From Verrucomicrobiota bacterium (GTDB taxonomy: Bacteria > Verrucomicrobiota > Verrucomicrobiia > Limisphaerales > JACRJZ01): a stretch of DNA of 64,000 bases. Shown piece after piece: positions 27,101 to 33,936 of this stretch. The position numbers and the translations under genes are program-made. Location of the stretch: the NCBI GenBank assembly GCA_016219875.1, contig JACRJZ010000146.1:62001-126000 (forward strand). Direction: 5' to 3'. The notes beneath the pieces were generated by a model, which saw only the letters and a list, made by a program, of their open reading frames with translations, searched no databases and was not told the origin of the DNA. Positions within the stretch are counted from its first letter, which is position 1, and every line of letters starts with the position of its first letter.

Positions 27101-29102
27101 GCGAGACGAGCAGGCGGGTTTCTTCGAGCCGGGCCGTGACGCGGTCGGCGAGTTTCAGCACCGGCTCGATGCGGCGGAGTCGCGCGGAGATGGAGACCGG
27201 CCGGCCGTTGAAGCGATACGCCGCCAGCGCGCCGCCGGTGGCGTTGACCTGCCGCAGCCCCGGCGCGGAATCAATCTCCACGAGCGTGTCGTCCGCGCTG
27301 ACGGTGAACGAGCCGGACTCGCGTTCGACTTCGCTGGGCGCGGGCGGAACAAGCGTGGCGGTGGCGGGCGTGGACTCGATGGTTTGTTCGGTATGGAGCG
27401 TGAGGGTGTAGGACTTCTCGACAGGTTTGAGGAAGTCGAGAGTGAGGACCTGATTAGATGGAGACAGGCGGGACGCCTGCCCTACGTCGAGCCGCCAGTC
27501 GCGAATCTGGTCGCCTTGGACTTTGGTGAGCGTCTGGTTGGCGGGCAGGCCGATGACGAGCTTGGGCAACGGCGCCTGGAGAATCTCAAGGCGGAACTGC
27601 GTGGTGAAGCGAATCACCGACGGGCTGACCGTCGCGGTCGCCGTCGTGTCCGCGGTGACGAGCGACTTGCGCGTGATCTCGGTGGCCTTGCCCTGCCAGC
27701 GCATCGAGAGAACGCGGTCTGCGCCCAGCACGCCGCCGAGTTTGCTCGTCGCCTTCTGTTCGCCATCGGATTGCAGGCCGCTGAGGAGTTGCATCTCCAC
27801 GTCCGGTGCGGCGGCTTCGGCGTTGACGTAGGCGATGGCGGCGGGCGGGCCGGTGAAGTTGATCTGGTTCCACGGCTCGGCCTTCGTGATCTTGGCCACG
27901 AGGTCGAGCGCCAGCGCGTAACGGCCCGGCGCCGTGACGAGGAGCCGATACTGGTTCGCCGAACTCACGATGCGCAGTCCTTCGGGCAGCTCCGGCACGA
28001 CCAGCGCGACGTCGCCGGAGAACAGCGGCACGGCGAGCGTGTTGGTGCTCTCGGTTTCCAGTTGGGCGGTGACGTGGAAGCGCGCCTCGGTGTCGCTGAC
28101 CTTGCCTTGATAGCGGACTTCGTGGATGAGGACGTTCGTGGCGGCGTAAGGCGGCGGGTTCGTCGGCCCGGCCGCTTTGACGAGCGCGGACGGGAGCTTC
28201 GGCGGACTCGTGCCTCGCGAGAGGATTTGTATTCCGTTCAGGACCGCGACGCCGTTGACGCCGGGCGCGGCTTCGATGAGGACAGGCTTGCCTGCTTCGA
28301 CCGGCACATCGCGAAAGAGGACGAACTGATTGCGCTCGATCCACGGCTGGTTCGTGCGCCAGCCCGCCGCGCCGAGCGAGGGCAGCGGGCCGAAGACGTT
28401 TGTGCCGATGCGCAGCGTGAAGACGCTGGCCTGCGGGCCGGTCACGTCGGCGTCGGCGTGGCTGTAGAGGTAGAAATGGTAACGGCCCGCTTCGAGGCCA
28501 GAGATGGCGACGGTGATGTTGCTGCCGTTCGGGGCGAAGAGGTAGGTGTCGAACATCGGGTCGCCGCTGGTGTTGCCCCAAACGCCAGGTGCGTTTGAGA
28601 CAGAGACGGAGACGCTCATGGGCGTGCCGTCGGAGAGCTTGAGGCCGTCGCGGCGGCCATCGGGCACGGGCGTCATGCCGGGGGTGAGGCGCGGCGAATA
28701 GTGGGCGTAGAGGTTCCAGAAATCATTCGTCGTCATGCCGGTCGCCGCGAGGCCGGACTTGGCGCTGGCGGTGCCGACGCCGAAGTCGAGGTTGAGAAGC
28801 GTCTGCGCTTTGGCCGCAAACGCGACCAGAAGAACAATGGCCGCGAGAGAACGCAGCCCCGCCAAGCCGCAGCCAAAACGGCGCGCGGCTGTCCCAGCCA
28901 CAGCAACCTCGAACAGTCCTGCGCTTCGCGGCACTGCCCAAGGCCACGGGTTTCGAACATTGCAGCGGCTGGGACAGCCGCGCGCCGAGGGCGTCGGAAG
29001 AAACATCTCGGCCCGGGAGAATTGGGAGGCAAGGCAACGCCGAGAACGCAAAGAGGAGAAACCACCGAACCGGCCCGAGGAGGCTGAAGTTTGAGTCTTC
29101 AT
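21144..29102 (-). CDS. Giant envelope protein with two ectodomains and internal pilin-like segment
   Basis: 2652 residues. The ATG at 29102 is used; the in-frame stretch upstream is repeat-derived. The signal helix SLAAIVLLVAFAAKAQ sits near 85-105, after an in-frame palindromic insert (39-75). Ectodomain A (to about 1190) is a chain of beta-sandwich-like repeats ending in LTTVVTEQGQMLTQAGFMVK. Then come two membrane helices, a segment like a pseudopilin N-terminus (VGVLAVLAGMMLPALSKAKA, about 1225), a Pro/Gln linker (1361-1421) and the block VPRTGQAFNFTKVL. A helix bundle (1461-1541) and an internal signal-like helix follow, then ectodomain B, ending LTTVVADDGQMMTEISLSIR. The C-terminus has a Gln/Lys-rich coiled coil, NLPTRGVRLAFSQVL and a final helix. 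A second gene (53414-60535) shares this plan. Function unknown. It has at least six in-frame repeat insertions. Confidence 0.8.
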   Translation of the reverse strand: MKTQTSASSGRFGGFSSLRSRRCLASQFSRAEMFLPTPSARGCPSRCNVRNPWPWAVPRSAGLFEVAVAGTAARRFGCGLAGLRSLAAIVLLVAFAAKAQTLLNLDFGVGTASAKSGLAATGMTTNDFWNLYAHYSPRLTPGMTPVPDGRRDGLKLSDGTPMSVSVSVSNAPGVWGNTSGDPMFDTYLFAPNGSNITVAISGLEAGRYHFYLYSHADADVTGPQASVFTLRIGTNVFGPLPSLGAAGWRTNQPWIERNQFVLFRDVPVEAGKPVLIEAAPGVNGVAVLNGIQILSRGTSPPKLPSALVKAAGPTNPPPYAATNVLIHEVRYQGKVSDTEARFHVTAQLETESTNTLAVPLFSGDVALVVPELPEGLRIVSSANQYRLLVTAPGRYALALDLVAKITKAEPWNQINFTGPPAAIAYVNAEAAAPDVEMQLLSGLQSDGEQKATSKLGGVLGADRVLSMRWQGKATEITRKSLVTADTTATATVSPSVIRFTTQFRLEILQAPLPKLVIGLPANQTLTKVQGDQIRDWRLDVGQASRLSPSNQVLTLDFLKPVEKSYTLTLHTEQTIESTPATATLVPPAPSEVERESGSFTVSADDTLVEIDSAPGLRQVNATGGALAAYRFNGRPVSISARLRRIEPVLKLADRVTARLEETRLLVSHALNLTVEKAGLYALELTPQPGFVVSEVKGEALDDWKVSDGKLRVSFASRVLGTRKIDVQLEQAHKQFPETITVLPLVVAGATNVTAQVGAASSAGIRVKTGELTNLREVPVAALSRGAGGAPVSDSRRMETGATPVPLSDETLAFVSEQPDWKLTLAAEKLSARVIAEVFNLVTIGDGLVGGSATVRYGIFNQGVQEFRVQLPAHWKNVEFTGANIRRKEQTAGRGSNAERRAPDATLDTRPSTLDTNSAVWTISLQDKAWAGYTLVITYDYQFDPKGATLDLAGARPLDVERETGSLGLMTAASLKLTPAAPALPLRRVDESELSESDRALCTRPLLLAYRYAGTSYAQTVQVSRFEEVPVLDAVADRIELTTVVTEQGQMLTQAGFMVKNNEKQFQQFKLPPGAEFWSSYVNGQPAKPERNGDWFLVPLPRDANRDQAFAVDIVYAQKIDLQKSLLPRRVALAAPVTDIPNTYAEWQLFVPVSQRLSGFDGNMTVARGTTYELRDAWEEFVQFYGNFIERNGGLILFCCVIGLLALLVVAAVRRGFQGAVTVLVLVGVLAVLAGMMLPALSKAKAKATRIQGVSNLKQIGLAAQLWAHDNGGYLPASFDVMTNELGSEKVLRDPSTGQRFVYVGAGKRADDVSAIVAYSPSDVNGRSVVFADGSVQMMTAEKFQEALQRDAVVPRAVFSANQPASQSSTVAPMEQSPQFMSPAPAAPGRPMGGLVGGGAPMTATASAAPAPAQPQAKPTAAGVRSIHIDVPRTGQAFNFTKVLNAGREPLSVSVSMMRMKVYRQAMMVVQVCGFLIGLVMLWAFASRTARSSFWLTVALALVIASVSSLLYIWRLLGTGLIVLLPLLLIILMAWAARQWWLRRAVGQASRLSPSSPPPLDSAPSAGAAAIVFLLGFTSSLFADTQFSSSASASNAVTLVSANYNGAVREKVAQFDAAIQISSVTTNQLVPLFADDVAVQSFTNSADASLVRQGRSVSVWLPSRTNVTLHLKLLARLGGDVSKRTLAFGIPPALASRVSVSIDEADADVESPTAVALQRASTNQQTRVEAILGAGDRLEMHWTPRVKRAAEIAATVFVQNAALVTLGNGVMNVRATLDYQISQGELKQARVALPAGQRLLRVEGEFIRTWEIKVGQASRLSPSSPPGAEEEILVVDLLKGVSPAYKLTVETEKVLEKLPATAKVEVPHALDVKRETGLVGVRGSEELSLAVEDAKELQRVDAEEFHRAAPDKKDGLFSAFRFLKTDFALRVRAEAIQPQIEAVVRNNVRIGAESVRLTAQVDYTIKRAGIFSLRLALPAGWRLDSVSGNNVLQWAERDDAGRRLVDVALKERTLGSYALTLTLAQSYREPPKTLAIAGVHPLDTEKLSGFITVTTDLGIAAKTESFDGLTEVPFAAGSSSTVSGGSALAYKFIATTPTPQAAWKLNVATEAVEPWVRAEIANIVTLTETLVSGRTLIKYDVANAPVREFRVRVPAAFKNVEITGANIRRRDETNGEWRVELQGKVRGDYVLTVTWEVPKSEKTNLVELTGVQALAVERETGWLSLIARPPLQVAERGASELLSKIDVRELPEWLGRADAATVLAYRYLRPGYKLAVEARRFDAAEVLEALIDSARLTTVVADDGQMMTEISLSIRNHGRQHLEIELPLGATVWSAFVAGEPVRPSRREGKFLLPLERSVASDAPIAIELTFIGADKFPKRRGEVALASPKFDVPLKNARWDLYLPPDYDYGAFEGTMSRTADTGTPLVQVYSLAEYNVQQRAQEEQKKEDVKSELKSARENIKGTNLRQAITSYNRAKTKSSQVQQEVDEARSLKEIEKEVREVQGRNLIMAQNAYFLDNNARLGGQQVPMQVLNASAQGAEQQQARQPGPTAQPQMFLNYDAEVAGQQWDKLEKAQQVAVAKVAPLRVNLPTRGVRLAFSQVLQTEVRKPMTIRLVAENAKAPSWITRIGLAGLGFVALWGIVGLSVARRER
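23637..23666. repeat. In-frame GGAGACAGGCGGGACGCCTG repeat
   Basis: About 30 bases with inverted halves (ACAGGCG/CGCCTGT). Translated in the giant gene as KVGQASRLSPSS at about residues 1813-1822. Similar insertions at 24441, 26686 and 27457. The peptide varies by two residues at most among the three copies in this frame. Confidence 0.8.
24441..24470. repeat. In-frame ACAGGCG-type repeat in giant gene
   Basis: GGAGACAGGCGCGACGCCTG core. Read as VGQASRLSPSSPPP near residues 1545-1554, immediately before the internal signal-like segment. Same frame and orientation as the copies at 23637 and 27457. Confidence 0.8.
26360..26429. repeat. In-frame GTCGAGAGTCGAG-type inverted repeat
   Basis: Left arm GTCGAGAGTCGAGGGCCGAG and right arm ending ACCCTCGAC are imperfect inverted copies. 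In the giant gene it encodes ATLDTRPSTLDTNS and the reverse arm RGSNAERRAPD near residues 892-915. It is a different sequence from the other insertions. Confidence 0.75.
26686..26752. repeat. Two facing ACAGGCG-type repeats, in frame
   Basis: Two copies in opposite directions separated by about 14 bases: ACAGGCGTCGCGCCTGTCTC and GAGACAGGCGCGCCGCCTGC. Read in the opposite sense to the other copies, giving RRMETGATPVPLSD and AGGAPVSDS near residues 784-806. This makes a larger palindrome and shows that either strand can be tolerated. Confidence 0.75.
27457..27485. repeat. In-frame ACAGGCG-type repeat in giant gene
   Basis: GGAGACAGGCGGGACGCCTG core. Read as DVGQASRLSPSNQ near residues 540-549, between two beta strands (DWRL and VLTLDFL). 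Confidence 0.8.
28880..28986. repeat. In-frame palindrome with 20-bp arms in signal region of giant gene
   Basis: GGCGCGCGGCTGTCCCAGCC at 28880-28899 and its exact inverted copy at 28967-28986, with a 67-base centre. It is related to 38411-38565 and 60681-60787. In the giant gene it encodes residues about 39-75, placed between the start codon and the hydrophobic helix of the signal region. Confidence 0.85.
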
Positions 29103-29292
29103 AGTGAACTCATGGTTGAACACCACACTGATCTGTTTGTTTGACACGCTGCTGACGGGAATATTCCCAGAGCCAGACGCGGTGGTGTGTAAACGCTGCG
29201 TAAAACGAGATTGACCGACCAACGTGAGGAGAGTCGGAGCAACCGATGATTGCTGGATCGGGCCAAGGAACTTGGCCGGTTCGGGATTGAAA

Positions 29293-29328
29293 CTGGAAGT
29301 GCACACTTTTAAAAGTGTGCACTTCCAG
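29293..29328. repeat. 36-bp perfect palindrome
   Basis: Each half is CTGGAAGTGCACACTTTT and its exact complement, with no spacer. A shorter relative, AAGCACACTTcgcaAAGTGT, lies inside the histidine kinase gene at 39750. Extruded it would make an 18-bp stem. It lies between divergent genes. Confidence 0.8.
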
Positions 29329-29424
29329 TCGCCCTCGCCTTCGCTGTCTCCTTCTGGTTTCGCACGTCCGCCGTCACCGTTCCTTGGCAAGCTCCGGCTG
29401 TCGTCTGACTGCTGACCTCTGAAT

Positions 29425-29468
29425 GGAGCCTCCTCACGTCGGCTGCTACTCTTTTGAAATCGCCTCTG
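29425..29468. repeat. Right half of the SRREEAPSS-type element
   Basis: GGAGCCTCCTCACGTCGGCT followed by GCTACTCTTTTGAAATCGCC. It matches the right arm and outer end of the full element at 60545-60647; the left arm is missing. It lies about 56 bases before the sulfatase start. Confidence 0.75.
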
Positions 29469-29524
29469 TTGATACGCGCTTTGCCGTTTGACAACGCCCG
29501 CCTTGGCTCGTCACCGTCCGGCCC

Positions 29525-31399
29525 ATGAACCGATTCTCGTGCATCCTCGCCGGCTCGGCGCTCGTCCTTGGCACCCTGTTCGCCGCCTCGCTCTTTGCAG
29601 CGGAGGAGAAGCTACCCAACATCCTTTGGATCACCGCCGAGGACATCAATCCGCATCTAGGCTGCTACGGCGACCGTTACGCCGATACGCCGAACCTCGA
29701 CCGTTTCGCTACCGGCGCCCTGCGCTACCGCAACTGTTGGTCCACGGCGCCGGTCTGCGCGCCGGCCCGCACCACGATCATCTCCGGCGTCTATCCCACG
29801 AGCAGCGGCGCGGAGCACATGCGGAGCCTGGTCCGGCTGCCGGACTTCATGAAGATGTATCCGCAGTTCCTCCGCGAGCGTGGCTATTATTGCAGCAACA
29901 ACGCCAAGGAGGACTACAACCTCCGCGAGCCAGGCAAGGTGTGGGACGAGTCTTCCAAGAAAGCCCACTGGCGAAACCGCCAGCCGGACCAGCCGTTTTT
30001 CGCCGTCTTCAACATCGAAACCAGTCACGAAAGCCAGATCCGCACGCGCCCGCACCGGCTGGTCCACGATCCCGCCAAGGCTCCCCTGCCCGCCTATCAT
30101 CCCGACACGCCGGAAGTCCGCCATGACTGGGCGCAATACTACGACAAGATCACCGAGATGGATGCGAAGTACGCCGCGCGGCTGAAGGAACTGGAGGACG
30201 ACGGCTTGGCTCGCGACACGATCGTCTTCTTCTACGGCGACAACGGCAGCGGCATGCCGCGCAGCAAACGCTGGCCCTTTAACTCGGGGCTGAATATTCC
30301 GCTCATCGTGCGCGTGCCAGAGAAGTTCAAGAGTCTTGCGCCCACAAATTATTTGGCGGGCGGAGCGAGCGACCGCTTGGTGGGCTTCATCGACCTCGCG
30401 CCCACGTTGCTGAGTCTCGCGGGAATGCAGCCGCCTGACTGGATGCAGGGCCACGCCTTCATGGGCCGCTTCGCGACGCCGCCAACCAAGTACCTGCACG
30501 GATTCCGCGGGCGCATGGACGAACGCTACGACCTTGTCCGCTCGGTGCGCAATCAGCGGTTCATCTATGTCCGCAACTACATGCCGCACCTGATCTATGG
30601 CCAGTACATCGACTTCATGTTCCAGACGCCGACGACGCGCGCGTGGAAGAAGCTCTACGACGACGGCCAACTCCGTCCACCGCGGACGTTCTTCTGGGAG
30701 CCGAAGCCGCCGGAAGAATTGTACGACCTCCAGGCCGATCCGAGCGAGGTGATCAACCTCGTCGATTCGCCGGCCCACCAAACGATCTTGCGGGAACTCC
30801 GGGAAGCCCAGCGCCAGCACGCGCTCGCGATCCGGGACGTCGGCTTCCTCTCCGAAGCCGAGATGCACTCCCGCAGCGCCGGCACGTCGATCTACGAACT
30901 AGGCCACGACGCGAAGCGATACCCGTTGGAGAAAATCCTGGCGATGGCCGACGCCGCTTCCCTCCTCCGCGCCGAGGCCTTGCCGCAACTCCGCCAGGGC
31001 CTGAACGACTCGGACAGCGCGGTGCGGTACTGGGCGGTGATGGGGTTCCTGATGCGCGGCACCCACGCCGTCGAAGCCGCGCGGACGGACCTGCGCAAGG
31101 CGCTCGCAGACGAGTCGCCATCGGTGCGGGTCACCGCGGCGCGCGCGCTGGGGCAGCACGGCAACGCCGAAGACCTGCAACTCGCGTTGTCGGTCTTGCG
31201 TCAATTGGCTGCGCCCGACAAGAACGGCGCCTACGTCTCGCTCCTGGCCATGAACGCCATCGACGCCCTCGGCGACAAAGCGTCCAGTCTGCGCGAGATG
31301 GTAAAGTCGATGCCGACCAAAGACCCCAACGCCGTAGGCCGGGCGAATGGTTACGTCGCGCGGTTGGTGGAGAAGATTCTGAACACGGAAGCGAAGTAG
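29525..31399 (+). CDS. Secreted sulfatase with HEAT-like C-terminal domain
   Basis: 624 residues. Signal peptide of 25 residues ending in SLFAAEE. The formylglycine site is CAPARTTIISG (Cys78, C-x-P-x-R). Metal-site motif ITAEDINPHLGCYGD. The DNGS block FFYGDNGSGMPRSKRWPFN follows near 240. Unlike the first sulfatase it carries about 160 extra C-terminal residues with helical repeats (SDSAVRYWAVMGFLMRG, DESPSVRVTAARALGQHG), characteristic of HEAT-like arrays, which usually bind partners or substrate. It acts in the periplasm or outside. Substrate unknown. It is transcribed away from the giant gene. Confidence 0.9.
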   Translation: MNRFSCILAGSALVLGTLFAASLFAAEEKLPNILWITAEDINPHLGCYGDRYADTPNLDRFATGALRYRNCWSTAPVCAPARTTIISGVYPTSSGAEHMRSLVRLPDFMKMYPQFLRERGYYCSNNAKEDYNLREPGKVWDESSKKAHWRNRQPDQPFFAVFNIETSHESQIRTRPHRLVHDPAKAPLPAYHPDTPEVRHDWAQYYDKITEMDAKYAARLKELEDDGLARDTIVFFYGDNGSGMPRSKRWPFNSGLNIPLIVRVPEKFKSLAPTNYLAGGASDRLVGFIDLAPTLLSLAGMQPPDWMQGHAFMGRFATPPTKYLHGFRGRMDERYDLVRSVRNQRFIYVRNYMPHLIYGQYIDFMFQTPTTRAWKKLYDDGQLRPPRTFFWEPKPPEELYDLQADPSEVINLVDSPAHQTILRELREAQRQHALAIRDVGFLSEAEMHSRSAGTSIYELGHDAKRYPLEKILAMADAASLLRAEALPQLRQGLNDSDSAVRYWAVMGFLMRGTHAVEAARTDLRKALADESPSVRVTAARALGQHGNAEDLQLALSVLRQLAAPDKNGAYVSLLAMNAIDALGDKASSLREMVKSMPTKDPNAVGRANGYVARLVEKILNTEAK

Positions 31400-31519
31400 C
31401 GAGGAAGTTCAACGGCCAAAGTTCAGACCCACCCCATCTGATTCCTTCTTGATTCCGATGGTGAACAACCTCCCCTGCCCTGCTCTTGCCTCCGCATCGG
31501 CTTTCGCTAGTTTCGCGCC

Positions 31520-32356
31520 ATGTCGAAGCGACCTTTGATCATCGCCAGTGTCTTGTCCGTGCTCGCGATCTTCTTCTTCCTGGGTTTGAGCGCCTGGCGC
31601 AACGGCCGACTGGTGGAACAAGCCGCCAGCGAGTTGAGCGACGCCCGTCGCACGATTGAAAAAGACACGCTCCAGATGGATGACCTCAAGGCGCAGATCA
31701 CCAACGGCCAAGCCAAGATTGAGGAATTGCAGCGGCAACTTCAGCAAGAGAAGGAGACCGCGACGCAGACGCATCAAAGCCTGGAGAAGGAAATGCGCGC
31801 CGCGCTCGAATCCAAGGATGTCACCATCTCGCAACTGCAAGGCAAGCTGACCGTGAACATCCTTGATCGGGTGATGTTCGATTCCGGCGAAGCCGCGCTC
31901 AAGCCGGACGGCCAGTCGGTGCTTCAGAAGGTCGCCAACGTCCTGGCCCAACATCCGCAGTTGAAGATTCACGTCATCGGCCACACCGACAACGTGCCGA
32001 TCCGGCCCTCCGCGCGGGGCCGCTTTCCGAGCAATTGGGAATTGTCCACCTCGCGCGCCACCGCGGCGCTGCGGTTCCTGACGGAGAAGGCGGGAGTCGA
32101 TCCACGCCGGGTTGGCGCGGTGGGCTACGGCGAGTTCCGCCCCGTGGCGGACAACGCCACGCCCGAAGGCCGGGCCAAGAACCGCCGCATCGCCATCACG
32201 ATCTTGTCGGAAGAACTGGCGGGGGCGGACGTTGCGCCGACGGCAAGGCCGGTGGCCTCGGACGTCGTACCTTCAGCCCCACCGCTGTCCAAGGCGCCCA
32301 GCACGGGGGAACCGGCTGATCCTGTCTCGCCCACCAACGCGGCGGGGACGAAGTGA
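31520..32356 (+). CDS. OmpA/MotB-family peptidoglycan-associated protein
   Basis: 278 residues. N-terminal membrane helix (LIIASVLSVLAIFFFLGLSA), a coiled-coil of about 80 residues (heptads in TIEKDTLQMDDLKAQI), then the OmpA-like domain: LDRVMFDSGEAALKPDG, HVIGHTDNVPIRP, NWELSTSRATAALRFL, VGYGEFRPVADN and RAKNRRIAITI. The Asp of TDN and Arg of NRR are the ligands for peptidoglycan diaminopimelate. The Pro/Ser/Thr-rich tail is probably disordered. It anchors the inner membrane to the wall. There is no motor partner (MotA) nearby, so flagellar use is unsupported. Confidence 0.9.
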   Translation: MSKRPLIIASVLSVLAIFFFLGLSAWRNGRLVEQAASELSDARRTIEKDTLQMDDLKAQITNGQAKIEELQRQLQQEKETATQTHQSLEKEMRAALESKDVTISQLQGKLTVNILDRVMFDSGEAALKPDGQSVLQKVANVLAQHPQLKIHVIGHTDNVPIRPSARGRFPSNWELSTSRATAALRFLTEKAGVDPRRVGAVGYGEFRPVADNATPEGRAKNRRIAITILSEELAGADVAPTARPVASDVVPSAPPLSKAPSTGEPADPVSPTNAAGTK

Positions 32357-32403
32357 GGCAAGGCGAAGGGGTGAAGAGATGAACCTGAAAAAACACGTTC
32401 AAA

Positions 32404-32517
32404 GGAGCCTCTTTCAAAACCCCGGTGGGGCGAGCGTACTCGCGAGCCGAATGCCGTGTGTTTCCCCGGCTCGCGAGTACGCTCGCCCCACCCACCAAGA
32501 GGTTCTGAAAGAGCCTC
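32404..32517. repeat. Palindromic element with perfect 26-bp inner arms
   Basis: Inner arms at 32424-32449 (GGTGGGGCGAGCGTACTCGC...) and 32467-32492 are exact inverted copies. Outer ends GAGCCTCTTTCAAAACC (32405) and GGTTCTGAAAGAGCCTC are near-exact inverted copies. The same outer end is found on the different element at 60545-60647. It fills most of the 290-base gap before the oxidoreductase gene. Confidence 0.85.
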
Positions 32518-32646
32518 AAAGCACGTGGTTTTGCCGAAGACCCTCCATAGGCATCACTGGCTTGGCCGGCGCGGGACTGGGGCAGGAATCAAAACCGCGC
32601 CATCTTCGTTCTCGCCGTCCGGGCCGGAACGTGATTTCGTTTCTTC

Positions 32647-33933
32647 ATGCCACACGCACTCAGACTGGCTTGCATCGGCTGCGGCGCCCGCGCGCAGACT
32701 TACACCGCGTTGGCCGCCCGCAAATCAGACCGCTTCCAGATCGTCGCCGGCGCGGACCCCGTGGCGGAGCGCGTCGAAAAGATCCGCCGCATCTCGGGCC
32801 GTCCGGATTTTCAGGGCTTTGACAGTGCCGAGTCGTTACTGGCCGCGGGCAAGATCGCCGACGTGATGATCGTGGCCACACAGGACAATTTCCATTTCAA
32901 GCACTGCCAAGGCGCGTTGCGTCTCGGCTACGATGTGCTGCTGGAGAAACCGATCTCCACCACCGCCGAACAGGTGCTGGAAATCGAGCGGCTGGCCACA
33001 CAGGCGAACCGGCGCGTTATGGTCTGCTTCGTCCTGCGCTTCGCGGCCTTTTACCGAAAGGCAAAAGAGATCATCCAGTCGGGCGCGCTCGGCGAAATCG
33101 TTTCCATCCAGGCGAACGAGGGCGTGAATCCGTGGCACCAGGCGCACTCGTTTGTGCGCGGGCACTGGTCGGTCGCGGGCAGGAGTTCGCCGATGATCCT
33201 GTCAAAGTGCTGCCACGACACCGACATTGTCCACTGGCTGGTCGGACGGCGCTGCGTGCGGATCGCCAGTTTTGGCTCGCTGGAATTCTTCCGGCCCGAA
33301 CGCGCTCCAGTGGGCGCGCCGTTGCGCTGCACGGATGGTTGTCCCGTCGGCGACACCTGTCCCTACAACGCTCTCCGCTACACCACGGACATGCGGTTCC
33401 CGTGGCTGGCGATGGTGTATGACCGTGCGCAGGCCGCCAGCGTTGACGAGATCACCGCTTGGCTCCGTACCAGTCCGTGGGGCCGCTGCGTGTATCGTTG
33501 CGACAACGACGCGGCGGACCGGCAAGTCCTGGCGATGGAGTTCGAGGGCGGCGTCACCGGCACCTTCACGATGACGGCGTTCGCCACCGGACGGCACATC
33601 GAGATCTGCGGCACACGAGGCGTGCTGAAAGGCGGCGAGAGCTACCGCCAGCACTTCGGCACGCACCTCATTCTACTGCCGCACGAAGGCGAACCGGTGC
33701 GCTACACCGTGCAAGCCGAGGACGGCGGCTACGAGTTGCACTGTGGCGGCGACACGGGCCTGGTCAACGCGCTCTACGACGAGATGACCAAGCCTCCCGG
33801 CGCGCCGCTCGAAGCCGGGCTGGACTCGACCGTTCACAGTCATCTGATCGCCTTTGCCGCCGAGGAAGCGCGGCTGACGAGGCGCACCGTAAACCTTGCG
33901 GAGTGGCAGCAAACCACCGGCAACAGGCCTTGA
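32647..33933 (+). CDS. Gfo/Idh/MocA family NAD(P)-dependent oxidoreductase
   Basis: 428 residues. Rossmann start LACIGCGARAQTYTALAARK (GxGxxA-like), with the conserved EKPIST block (LLEKPIS) near 98-105 carrying the catalytic Lys. The second domain begins with VCFVLRFAAFYRKAKEIIQS and includes SKCCHDTDIVHWLVG. The family oxidises or reduces sugars and cyclitols. The insertion with Cys residues CTDGCPVGDTCPYNALRY occurs in a subgroup common in Verrucomicrobia and Planctomycetes and could bind a metal. The stop is two bases before the kinase gene ATG, so both probably work on the same sugar. Cytoplasmic; no signal peptide. Confidence 0.88.
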   Translation: MPHALRLACIGCGARAQTYTALAARKSDRFQIVAGADPVAERVEKIRRISGRPDFQGFDSAESLLAAGKIADVMIVATQDNFHFKHCQGALRLGYDVLLEKPISTTAEQVLEIERLATQANRRVMVCFVLRFAAFYRKAKEIIQSGALGEIVSIQANEGVNPWHQAHSFVRGHWSVAGRSSPMILSKCCHDTDIVHWLVGRRCVRIASFGSLEFFRPERAPVGAPLRCTDGCPVGDTCPYNALRYTTDMRFPWLAMVYDRAQAASVDEITAWLRTSPWGRCVYRCDNDAADRQVLAMEFEGGVTGTFTMTAFATGRHIEICGTRGVLKGGESYRQHFGTHLILLPHEGEPVRYTVQAEDGGYELHCGGDTGLVNALYDEMTKPPGAPLEAGLDSTVHSHLIAFAAEEARLTRRTVNLAEWQQTTGNRP

Positions 33934-33936
33934 GCC

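Larger units (their letters stand above)
29103..29524. other. Divergent intergenic region
   Basis: 422 bases between the giant gene (left) and a sulfatase (right), containing the two repeats at 29293 and 29425. A 12-base perfect palindrome GGGAATATTCCC lies at 29158-29169, a possible operator for the giant gene. TTGACA occurs at 29141 on the plus strand, but a good -10 at standard distance is missing. No gene is visible. Confidence 0.4.

Noticed and set aside
29103..29390. 96-codon upstream extension of giant gene 1
   Set aside because: It runs through the 36-bp palindrome and intergenic DNA. The ATG at 29102 is the more natural start, although even it lies far before the signal helix.
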